NCBI GenBank assembly: GCA_024710165.1
Contig: JANJVG010000147.1
Location: forward strand, 1 to 48,901
Reading direction: 5' to 3'
From: Burkholderiaceae bacterium
GTDB lineage: Bacteria; Pseudomonadota; Gammaproteobacteria; Burkholderiales; Burkholderiaceae_C
DNA length: 48,901 bases
A program made the position numbers and the translations under genes. Below are positions 42,328 to 48,901 of the stretch, piece after piece (positions within the stretch are counted from its first letter, which is position 1; each line of letters begins with the position of its first letter). Under the pieces are notes generated by a model. It made no database searches and was not told the origin of the DNA. It was given only the letters and a program-made list of their open reading frames with translations.

Positions 42328-42389
42328 CTCGGTCGATGCCTCGTTAGCCTCTTTCGCCCGTTCTGCCTGGCCGTGGGTTGCAGAACGGG

Positions 42390-42815
42390 CTACAGAAAAG
42401 AATAGAAACAGCGGAACGGAATTTTTCGATCGCCCCAGTAATCTGCCGCATCGCGGAAAACATCAAGCAGTTGCTCGCGGGCCTCCTTGTCAAACTTGGC
42501 GGTCGCCGGAATCTGTTCCAGCACCACAATGAAACCGGGCTGGGGTCCCGATTTGTGCAGCGGATCGGTCAGGCAGTCGGACAGTGCGTCGAAATTCTTG
42601 CCGAAATGCGACGGAAAAGTGAACTGCTGTGCAATCAAATCCAGCACATCCTGCTTGGACTGTGCATGGGCAAGGTTGGCGTAAAGGAAATGATGCCCCA
42701 GCGCTGTGGCCGCATCCTGCAGGTCCTGCACGCGAAAAGCGCGAATGGACTGCACGATGTTGGCGCGTACTCCGCGCAGTGGGGGATCCTGATCCTTACG
42801 AAGTGGCGTATCCAT
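42390..42815 (-). CDS. Barstar-family ribonuclease inhibitor
   Basis: A 141-residue cytoplasmic protein with a barstar fold. The conserved FGKNFDALSDCL segment (71-82), preceded by the helix LDLIAQQF and followed by the strand GFIVVLEQI, marks the family, and the C-terminal WGDRKIPFRCFYSFL completes it. Barstar binds and blocks a barnase-type RNase inside the producing cell; the partner is the gene just upstream. The ATG at 42815 keeps the usual length. An in-frame ATG at 42959 would give an ATGA overlap with the RNase stop, but the extra 48 residues look non-coding. Another start (42842) is possible. Confidence 0.88.
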   Translation of the reverse strand: MDTPLRKDQDPPLRGVRANIVQSIRAFRVQDLQDAATALGHHFLYANLAHAQSKQDVLDLIAQQFTFPSHFGKNFDALSDCLTDPLHKSGPQPGFIVVLEQIPATAKFDKEAREQLLDVFRDAADYWGDRKIPFRCFYSFL

Positions 42816-42955
42816 CTCCGCGTCTCTTTCTCTAAAGTCCATAAATCGGGTCACTCCGATGGCCTGCCTGCGGCAGTTCCCCGGAGTGGGGTATTGAACG
42901 GGAAGTGTTGCTCCCCACCGCAATGCCGGCACCGCAGCGCCGGGCATCACGGGAG

Positions 42956-43360
42956 TCATTCGACAATTTCGCGAAAACTGGCGTAGTGGTCACTGGTGTA
43001 GTAACAGGCATCCGGCATTCGGGGCTTGCCACCACACACAATGCGCCGGGCGCCCCGATTGCGCGCGCCGGGTGTTCTGACGGTGTACTCGCGGTAGTAG
43101 CCGCGCTTGTGCAGCGGCAACAACCGTTCTCGATTGCCAAAGACCGTTCCATCTTTCTCGTACGGAAAGGGCCCGCCCTGATGGATCAGCGCGTAAGTCT
43201 CGCGCCCCTGTGGTGGCAATTGCGCCACCGTGATGGTGGTCTGACCTTGGGTGGACGGCGCATTTCTCGCCTGTCCTGCGACAGGCATCAACGCGAGCAC
43301 AGCACCCAGAACACACGCAACACCCGCTTGGGGAACCCGGGCGACTAGAGCCTTCAGCAT
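42956..43360 (-). CDS. Secreted barnase/RNase Sa-type ribonuclease
   Basis: A 134-residue guanyl-specific ribonuclease of the N1/T1-barnase superfamily with a signal peptide (about 1-32, hydrophobic core VACVLGAVLALM). The mature part shows GGPFPYEKDGTVFGNRERLLP then YYREYTVRTPG. The catalytic set by comparison with RNase Sa is E91, R106 and H125 (spacing E to R of 15, as in RNase Sa). It cleaves RNA after guanosine; exported, it may act as a weapon or scavenging enzyme. The ATG at 43360 has AAGGTG ahead of it. Barstar lies downstream in the same direction. A perfect CGGGTTAACCCG palindrome lies 24 bases upstream. Confidence 0.88.
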   Translation of the reverse strand: MLKALVARVPQAGVACVLGAVLALMPVAGQARNAPSTQGQTTITVAQLPPQGRETYALIHQGGPFPYEKDGTVFGNRERLLPLHKRGYYREYTVRTPGARNRGARRIVCGGKPRMPDACYYTSDHYASFREIVE

Positions 43361-43383
43361 CAAACTACACCTTTCAGAAACTA

Positions 43384-43395
43384 CGGGTTAACCCG
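43384..43395. promoter_or_regulatory. Palindrome ahead of the ribonuclease gene
   Basis: A perfect 12-base palindrome, CGGGTTAACCCG, lies 24 bases before the ribonuclease ATG. It could be a repressor operator. No other regulator is encoded in the neighbourhood. Confidence 0.35.
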
Positions 43396-43443
43396 AAATT
43401 TCAAGGCGCTAGTGTGACCGAATCCCCCCAAAAATGCAAGCCA

Positions 43444-43462
43444 TTGCCCATTGTTTGGGCAA
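43444..43462 (-). terminator. Possible terminator after maeB
   Basis: TTGCCCA and TGGGCAA pair over a 5-base loop about 54 bases after the maeB stop on the minus strand. A T-run (ATTTTTGG) follows nine bases later, so the distance is long for an intrinsic terminator. Confidence 0.4.
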
Positions 43463-43515
43463 AGGTTTGCCGAGGAAACGAACTTGTAAGTTAGCGCGCG
43501 CTACTCGCCAAATGC

Positions 43516-45831
43516 TTACCGCTGGGCATTGGCATCGGCCACAGTGAGAGCCGTCATGTTGACGATGCGGCGCACCGTGGCACTGGCCGTCAGAATATGC
43601 ACCGGCTGGGCCGCCCCGAGCAGCACCGGGCCGATGGCGATATTGCCACCCGCAGCGGTTTTGAGCAGGTTGTAGGAGATGTTGGCCGCGTCGATGTTCG
43701 GCATCACCAGCAGATTGGCATCGCCAATCAGGCTGCTGTGCGGCATGAGCGCGGCCCGCGCCGAACCGCTGAGCGCAATATCCCCATGCATCTCGCCATC
43801 CACCTCCAGCCACGGTGCCTGCACCCGCAGCAACTCCAGCGTGCGGCGCATTTTCACGGCACTGGGCTGGTCGCTGGAGCCAAAGTTGGAGTGCGACAGC
43901 AGCGCCGCCTTGGGCTTGATGCCAAAGCGCAGCATCTCCTCTGCCGCCATCATGGTGATTTCGGCGAGCTGTTCGGCCGTGGGGTCGTAGTTGACGTGCG
44001 TGTCCACCAGGAATACCTGTCGATCGGGCAGCATCAGGCCGTTCATGCAGGCGTAGGTAGCCACGCCCGCACGGCGGCCAATCACCTGGTCAATGTAATT
44101 GAGGTGGTGTGAGGTATGGCCCCAGGTTCCCACGATCAGACCATCGACCTCACCCTTGAGCAGCATCATGCTGCCGATCAGCGTCAGGCGCCGGCGCATT
44201 TCGATCTTGGCGATGGGTGCGGTGATGCCCTTGCGCTCGGTCATGCGGTGGTAGGTCTGCCAGAAGTCGCGGTAGCGGTGGTCCTGCTCGACGTTCACCA
44301 CGTCATAGTCGCGCCCTTCCTGCAGGCGAAGACCGAATTTTTCGATGCGCTCGGCAATCACGGGCGGGCGACCAATCAGCGTGGGGCGGGCCACGCGCTC
44401 GTCCACCACGATCTGAGCGGCGCGCAGCACACGCTCCTCCTCGCCCTCGGCATAGGCCACGCGCTTCTTGGCAGCGGTCTTGGCGGCCAGGAAGATGGGT
44501 TTCATCATCGTGCCTGAGGCATAGACAAAACTTTGCAAGTGGTCGCGGTAGGCGTCCATGTCGGCCACGGGACGCAGTGCCACCCCCGAATCAAATGCCG
44601 CCTGCGCCACGGCCGGCGCGATTTTCATCATCAGGCGCGGGTCAAAGGGCTTGGGGATCAGGTACTCGGGCCCGAACGCCAGGGGTTCGCCCACATAAGC
44701 GGCTGCCACCACCTCGCTCTGCTCAGCCTGGGCCAGCTCGGCAATGGCGTGCACGGCAGCAATTTCCATCTCCAGCGTGATGGTCGTGGCGCCGGAATCG
44801 AGTGCGCCCCGGAAAATGTAGGGGAAGCACAGGACGTTGTTGACCTGGTTCGGATAGTCCGAACGGCCCGTCGCCATGATGGCGTCGTCGCGCACGGCTT
44901 TCACGTCCTCGGGCTGGATCTCGGGGTTGGGATTGGCCAAGGCAAAAATCAACGGTCGCGGGGCCATCCGCGCCACCATGTCCTGTTTGAGCACCCCCCC
45001 CGCAGACAGCCCCAGAAACACGTCAGCGCCCGCAATCACCTCGGAGAGCGTGCGCAGGTCGGTCTTCTGCGCAAAGAAGATTTTGTCTTCATCCATCAGT
45101 TCGGTGCGGCCTTCATACACCACGCCTGCCAAGTCGGTGACCCAGATGTTCTCGCGCGGAATGCCCAGCTTGACCAGCAGGCTCAGGCAGGCCAGGGCCG
45201 CAGCACCGGCGCCCGAAGTCACCAGCTTGACCTTGGAGGGATCTTTGCCCGCCACCTTCAGGCCATTGAGAATCGCCGCACCCACCACAATAGCTGTGCC
45301 ATGCTGGTCGTCGTGGAAAACCGGAATCTTCATGCGTTCGCGCAGCTTGCGTTCCACATAAAAACAGTCTGGTGCCTTGATGTCTTCCAGATTGATGCCG
45401 CCGAAGGTCGGCTCCAGGCTGGCAATGATTTCGACCAGCTTCTCGGGGTCCTTCTCATTGATTTCGATGTCGAACACATCGATGCCCGAGAACTTCTTGA
45501 ACAGCACCGCTTTGCCTTCCATGACCGGCTTGCCCGCCAGCGGGCCAATGTCGCCCAGGCCCAGCACGGCCGTGCCGTTGGTCACCACGCCCACCAGGTT
45601 GCCCCGGCTGGTGTACTTGAATGCCGCATTCGGGTCCTTGACGATTTCTTCGCAGGGCGCGGCAACGCCGGGCGAATAGGCCAATGCCAGATCGTGCTGG
45701 TTCACCATCTGCTTGGTGGCGGCAATGGCGATCTTGCCGGGCTTGGGAAACTCGTGGTATTCCAGAGCAGCCTTGCGCAGCAGCGCACGCTTGTCGAGGT
45801 GGGGGATCGGGGCCGGTGCGTTCTCAGGCAT
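43516..45831 (-). CDS. maeB: NADP-dependent malic enzyme, MaeB type
   Basis: A 771-residue two-domain enzyme: an N-terminal malic enzyme (about 1-430) that oxidatively decarboxylates malate to pyruvate with NADP, and a C-terminal phosphotransacetylase-like domain (about 440-771) that usually regulates it by acetyl-CoA. Seen: the SPGVAAPC and [20 protein letters not shown] segments, the metal-binding [20 protein letters not shown] and the Rossmann [13 protein letters not shown]. The ATG at 45831 is followed by MPENAP...HLDKRALL, the normal start. It links gluconeogenesis and NADPH supply to the TCA cycle. Monocistronic, with a possible terminator at 43444-43462. Confidence 0.95.
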   Translation of the reverse strand: MPENAPAPIPHLDKRALLRKAALEYHEFPKPGKIAIAATKQMVNQHDLALAYSPGVAAPCEEIVKDPNAAFKYTSRGNLVGVVTNGTAVLGLGDIGPLAGKPVMEGKAVLFKKFSGIDVFDIEINEKDPEKLVEIIASLEPTFGGINLEDIKAPDCFYVERKLRERMKIPVFHDDQHGTAIVVGAAILNGLKVAGKDPSKVKLVTSGAGAAALACLSLLVKLGIPRENIWVTDLAGVVYEGRTELMDEDKIFFAQKTDLRTLSEVIAGADVFLGLSAGGVLKQDMVARMAPRPLIFALANPNPEIQPEDVKAVRDDAIMATGRSDYPNQVNNVLCFPYIFRGALDSGATTITLEMEIAAVHAIAELAQAEQSEVVAAAYVGEPLAFGPEYLIPKPFDPRLMMKIAPAVAQAAFDSGVALRPVADMDAYRDHLQSFVYASGTMMKPIFLAAKTAAKKRVAYAEGEEERVLRAAQIVVDERVARPTLIGRPPVIAERIEKFGLRLQEGRDYDVVNVEQDHRYRDFWQTYHRMTERKGITAPIAKIEMRRRLTLIGSMMLLKGEVDGLIVGTWGHTSHHLNYIDQVIGRRAGVATYACMNGLMLPDRQVFLVDTHVNYDPTAEQLAEITMMAAEEMLRFGIKPKAALLSHSNFGSSDQPSAVKMRRTLELLRVQAPWLEVDGEMHGDIALSGSARAALMPHSSLIGDANLLVMPNIDAANISYNLLKTAAGGNIAIGPVLLGAAQPVHILTASATVRRIVNMTALTVADANAQR

Positions 45832-46001
45832 GGGAGTCTCCAGTGGGCAATACCCCCGCCGAGCCAGGACCGGCGCGGCCGGAACACCACGATCCGGTGG
45901 GGGCGTTGATTGTAGGTTGCGTTCAGTAAAAACCCTGACCAATCACCTCACTGGCCAGAGCTCCATTGTGGCGCAATTCCATGAAACCAATTTTCACATA
46001 A

Positions 46002-46040
46002 CAAAACGCCCTGCAGACCCAAGGTCAGCAGGGCGTTTTG
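46002..46040. terminator. Strong intrinsic terminator between maeB and mmsA
   Basis: A 13-bp perfect stem CAAAACGCCCTGC / GCAGGGCGTTTTG with an inner 4-bp GACC/GGTC extension across one mismatch. It has A-rich and T-rich flanks on its two arms, so it can stop transcription in both directions; it mainly ends the mmsA transcript (minus strand), 33 bases after the stop. Confidence 0.85.
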
Positions 46041-46073
46041 GCTGGAAGCGGCCCGCACGGGCCCGCGCGCCCC

Positions 46074-47591
46074 TCAGCGGCTGCTCGGAAAGCTGAACAC
46101 CGCGCCCTCGCGCACACCGGCACTCGGCCAGCGCTGCGTGATGGTCTTGCGCTTGGTGTAGAAGCGCACGGCGTCGGGGCCGTAGGCGTGCAGGTCGCCG
46201 AACAGGCTGCGCTTCCAGCCGCCGAACGAGTGGTAGGCCACCGGCACTGGCAACGGCACGTTCACGCCCACCATGCCGACCTGGATGTGGTCGGTGAAGT
46301 AGCGGGCGGCTTCGCCGTCGCGGGTGAAGATGCAGGTGCCGTTGCCGTATTCGTGGTCGTTGATGAGCTGCATGGCTTCCTGCAGCGTCTTCACGCGCAC
46401 CACGCCAAGCACGGGGCCGAAGATTTCTTCCTGGTAGATCTTCATGCCGGGCTTGACGTGGTCGAACAGGCAGGCGCCCAAAAAGTAGCCTTCCTCATGG
46501 CCTGCCACCTTCACGCCACGGCCATCCACCACCAGCGTGGCGCCTTCAGCCACGCCGCTGTCCACATAGGCCTTCACTTTCTCGAAGTGGGGCTTGGTGA
46601 CCAGCGGGCCCATGTCGTTGCTGTTGTCGGTGCCGGGGCCGACCTTCATCTTGGCGATCTCGGTCTTCAGGCCCGCGATCACCGCGTCACCCACTGCGTC
46701 GCCCACGGCCACCAGCAGCGGAATGGCCATGCAGCGCTCGCCGCACGATCCGTACGCTGCGCCCATCAAGGCGCTCACGGCGTTGTCCACATCGGCGTCG
46801 GGCATGAGCACGGCATGGTTCTTGGCGCCGCCCAGGGCCTGCACGCGCTTGCCGTGTTTGCAGCCTTCGGCGTAGATGTATTCAGCGATAGGCGTGGAAC
46901 CCACAAAGCTCACGGCCTTGACGCGGGGGTCTTGCAGCAGCGTGTCCACAGCCAGCTTGTCGCCGTTGACCACGTTGAGCACGCCAGGGGGCAGGCCCGC
47001 TTCCAGCGCGAGCTGGGCGATGAACAGCGTGGAGGACGGGTCGCGCTCCGAAGGCTTGAGCACAAACGTGTTGCCGCAGGCCACGGCCATGGGCCACATC
47101 CACAGCGGCACCATGGCCGGGAAGTTGAAGGGCGTGATGCCGGCGGTGACGCCCAGCGCCTGGAACTCGGACCACGAGTCAATCGATGGACCGACATTGC
47201 GGCTGTGCTCGCCCTTGAGCAGCTCGGGCGCGTAGCTGGCGTATTCCACGTTCTCGATGCCGCGCTGCAGCTCGCCGTGTGCATCGGCCAGCACCTTGCC
47301 GTGTTCGGCGGTGATCATCGCAGCGATCTTGTCCGCGTTTTCTTCAAGCAGCACCTTCAGCTTGCTCATCACACGGGCGCGCTTCAAAGGCGGCGTGTTG
47401 CGCCAGGCGGGGAAGGCGGCCTCGGCGGAGGCAATGGCAGACTCCACCGTGGCCTTGCTGGCCAGCGCCACGCTGGTGGTCGATTGGCCGGTGGCGGGGT
47501 TGAACACCGGTTGCGTGCGCGCCGTGTCGGCAACGATCTGGCCGTCAATCAGGTGGCCGATGGTGGAGGTGACGTTCTTGTCGTGGTTCAT
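46074..47591 (-). CDS. mmsA: CoA-acylating methylmalonate-semialdehyde dehydrogenase
   Basis: A 505-residue aldehyde dehydrogenase that oxidises methylmalonate or malonate semialdehyde to propionyl-CoA or acetyl-CoA with CoA and NAD. The catalytic Cys is C287 in the signature GSCGERCMAI, typical of the CoA-acylating branch. The usual general-base glutamate position is replaced (ALGGAKNHA), again as expected for MMSDH. Together with the aminotransferase just upstream it would degrade beta-alanine or valine-derived intermediates. The ATG is preceded by TTTATTTGAAATCATC, with no Shine-Dalgarno, and by repeat copy D in the 68-base gap. The length is normal. Confidence 0.94.
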   Translation of the reverse strand: MNHDKNVTSTIGHLIDGQIVADTARTQPVFNPATGQSTTSVALASKATVESAIASAEAAFPAWRNTPPLKRARVMSKLKVLLEENADKIAAMITAEHGKVLADAHGELQRGIENVEYASYAPELLKGEHSRNVGPSIDSWSEFQALGVTAGITPFNFPAMVPLWMWPMAVACGNTFVLKPSERDPSSTLFIAQLALEAGLPPGVLNVVNGDKLAVDTLLQDPRVKAVSFVGSTPIAEYIYAEGCKHGKRVQALGGAKNHAVLMPDADVDNAVSALMGAAYGSCGERCMAIPLLVAVGDAVGDAVIAGLKTEIAKMKVGPGTDNSNDMGPLVTKPHFEKVKAYVDSGVAEGATLVVDGRGVKVAGHEEGYFLGACLFDHVKPGMKIYQEEIFGPVLGVVRVKTLQEAMQLINDHEYGNGTCIFTRDGEAARYFTDHIQVGMVGVNVPLPVPVAYHSFGGWKRSLFGDLHAYGPDAVRFYTKRKTITQRWPSAGVREGAVFSFPSSR

Positions 47592-47611
47592 GATGATTTC
47601 AAATAAAAAGT

Positions 47612-47650
47612 GCTACCAGCGCTTATCTAGCAAGCGCCAGCAGCTATCAA
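47612..47650 (+). repeat. Dispersed hairpin repeat, copy D (shorter)
   Basis: Fourth copy: GCTACCAGCGCTTATCTAG then CAAGCGCCAGCAGCTATCAA, matching copies B and C up to the CAGCTAT segment. The second half of the closing CTAT...ATAG stem is missing. It lies inside the leader of mmsA on the minus strand, between two cotranscribed genes. Confidence 0.7.
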
Positions 47651-47659
47651 ATCAGGAGT

Positions 47660-48901
47660 TCAGGCGGTTTCGTGCAGGGCATCGCCCAGGGCGCTGACCA
47701 AGCGGTCGATCTCTGCCTGCGTGCTGATGAACGGCGGCGCCAGCTGGATGGTGTCGCCGCCGTAGCGCACGTAAAAGCCCTTCTTCCAGCAGTTCATGGC
47801 GATCTCGTAAGGGCGGCGGGCCGGCTCGCCCGGCAGTGCGGCAATGGTGAAACCCGCAGCCAGCCCAAAGTTGCGGATGTCGGCCACATGCTTGGCGCCC
47901 TTGAGGCTGTGCACGGCCTGCTCGAAGTACGGCGCCAGGACCTTCACGCGGCCGATCATGTCTTCCTTTTGCAGGATGTCGAGCGCCGCAATGCCCGCGG
48001 CGCACGCCACGGGGTGGGCCGAGTAGGTATAGCCGTGCGGAAATTCGAGCATGTACTCGGGGCCGCCCGCCGCCATGAAGGTGTCGTAGATCTCCTTGCT
48101 GGCCACCACGCCGCCCAGCGGCTGCGCGCCGTTGGTGACCTGCTTGGCAAAGTTCAGGATGTCGGGCGTCACGCCAAAGGCCTCGGCGCCGGTGAACGCG
48201 CCCGAGCGGCCAAAGCCGCTGATCACCTCGTCAAAAATCAGCAGGATGTTGTTTTGCGTGCAGATCTCGCGCAGGCGCTGCAGGTAGCCCACGGGCGGGA
48301 TGACCACACCGGCCGAGCCGGAGAAGGGCTCGACGATCACGGCGGCGATGTTGCTCGCATCGTGCAGCGCAATCACTTCGAGCAAGCGGTCGGCCAGCTC
48401 TTTACCCGTGGGCGGTAGCCCCTTGTGGAACGACCCTGCGGGCGGCTGGGTGTGGGGCAGGTGGTCGGCCTCGATGCCCTGGCCAAACAGCTTGCGGTTG
48501 GCCACGATGCCGCCCACCGAGATGCCGCCAAAGTTCACGCCGTGGTAGCCCTTTTCGCGGCCGATGAGGCGCGTCTTGGTGCCCTGGCCCTTGGCGCGCC
48601 AGTAGGCGCGGGCCATCTTCAGAGACGTGTCGGCCGATTCAGACCCCGAACCGGTGAAGAACACATAGTCCAGCCCTGCGGGCGTCAGCTCTTTGACGCG
48701 GTTGGCCAGCTCGAACGACAGCGGGTGACCAAACTGGAAGGCGGGCGCGTAGTCCAGCTTCATCGCCTGCCTGCCAATGGCTTCGGCAATCTCGCGGCGG
48801 CCGTGGCCCAGGCCCGAACACCACAGGCCCGAGAGCCCGTCAAAAATCTTGCGGCCTTCGCTGTCGGTGAAATAAGCGCCGCTGGCCTCCACGATCATGC
48901 G
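47660..48901 (-). CDS. Class III omega-amino acid aminotransferase (start outside window)
   Basis: At least 413 codons of a PLP aminotransferase (fold I, class III), cut at the 5' side by the window end; about 30 residues at the N-terminus are missing. Seen: LWCSGLGHGR early in the chain, the TGSGSESADTSLKMA helix, YHGVNFGG, the IFDEVISGFGRSG PLP-binding aspartate, and the PLP-lysine segment NFAKQVTNGAQPLGG. It resembles omega-amino acid:pyruvate (beta-alanine:pyruvate) aminotransferases; its gene is followed directly by mmsA, which supports a product such as malonate semialdehyde. The substrate is inferred. Confidence 0.9.
   Translation of the reverse strand, partial: RMIVEASGAYFTDSEGRKIFDGLSGLWCSGLGHGRREIAEAIGRQAMKLDYAPAFQFGHPLSFELANRVKELTPAGLDYVFFTGSGSESADTSLKMARAYWRAKGQGTKTRLIGREKGYHGVNFGGISVGGIVANRKLFGQGIEADHLPHTQPPAGSFHKGLPPTGKELADRLLEVIALHDASNIAAVIVEPFSGSAGVVIPPVGYLQRLREICTQNNILLIFDEVISGFGRSGAFTGAEAFGVTPDILNFAKQVTNGAQPLGGVVASKEIYDTFMAAGGPEYMLEFPHGYTYSAHPVACAAGIAALDILQKEDMIGRVKVLAPYFEQAVHSLKGAKHVADIRNFGLAAGFTIAALPGEPARRPYEIAMNCWKKGFYVRYGGDTIQLAPPFISTQAEIDRLVSALGDALHETA

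Noticed and set aside
42227-42532. 101-codon plus-strand frame across the barstar 3' end
   Set aside because: Runs antisense to barstar and the small ORF; the minus-strand reading is better supported by the terminator at 42147-42171.
44533-45909. 458-codon open frame opposite maeB
   Set aside because: Antisense shadow of maeB.

Overview
The window is high-G+C, gene-dense DNA that looks like the chromosome of a facultatively denitrifying betaproteobacterium, most likely Comamonadaceae (Acidovorax-like). The reasons are a narXL-narK1K2-narGHJI locus, a DUF3567 protein typical of betaproteobacteria, a cobalamin-dependent ribonucleotide reductase, an orphan PTS (EIIA-HPr-EI), and a short dispersed repeat that I recall from Comamonadaceae intergenic regions. 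The family assignment is inference. I saw no tRNA, rRNA, CRISPR array, IS element or prophage.

Layout. 1-1.7 kb: end of a 2-oxoacid:ferredoxin oxidoreductase operon (korA tail, korB) and a CBS-pair protein. 1.7-7.1 kb: a YdcH-like protein, a soluble molybdopterin oxidoreductase, an FAH-family hydrolase, a DUF3108 protein and a DUF3567 protein. 7.1-12.7 kb, minus strand: nrdJ, nnrS, a YdjA-like nitroreductase, an unassigned 134-residue protein and a hemerythrin-domain protein; this reads as a low-oxygen/nitric-oxide group. 13.0-28.0 kb, minus strand: the nitrate respiration block, transcribed tlpA-like, narX, narL, narK1, narK2, narG, narH, narJ, narI, parvulin PPIase, beta-carbonic anhydrase.

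28.0-32.3 kb, plus strand: an overlapping run of a small lipoprotein, an MFS transporter, EIIA(Man), HPr and EI. 32.3-36.7 kb: an M48 peptidase, AmpG and an OmpR-type two-component system. 36.8-40.7 kb, minus strand: ilvE, a zinc-finger protein, an FkbM methyltransferase and an O-antigen-ligase-like protein, with a two-TM membrane protein upstream. 40.7-43.4 kb: radA, a probable small ORF ending at an intrinsic terminator, and a secreted barnase/RNase Sa-type ribonuclease with its barstar. 43.5-48.9 kb: malic enzyme maeB, mmsA and a class III omega-aminotransferase cut by the window end.

How the genes fit together: NarX/NarL sense nitrate. NarK1/NarK2 import nitrate and export nitrite. NarGHI, assembled by NarJ, reduces nitrate at the membrane. 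NnrS and the hemerythrin probably deal with NO or iron-redox stress. NrdJ supplies deoxynucleotides without oxygen. The aminotransferase and mmsA form a beta-alanine / malonate-semialdehyde type route to acetyl- or propionyl-CoA. Points most worth following up are the PPIase and carbonic anhydrase at the end of the nar operon, the unassigned 134-residue protein, the small ORF ahead of radA, four copies of a dispersed hairpin repeat, and several perfect inverted repeats in leader regions.
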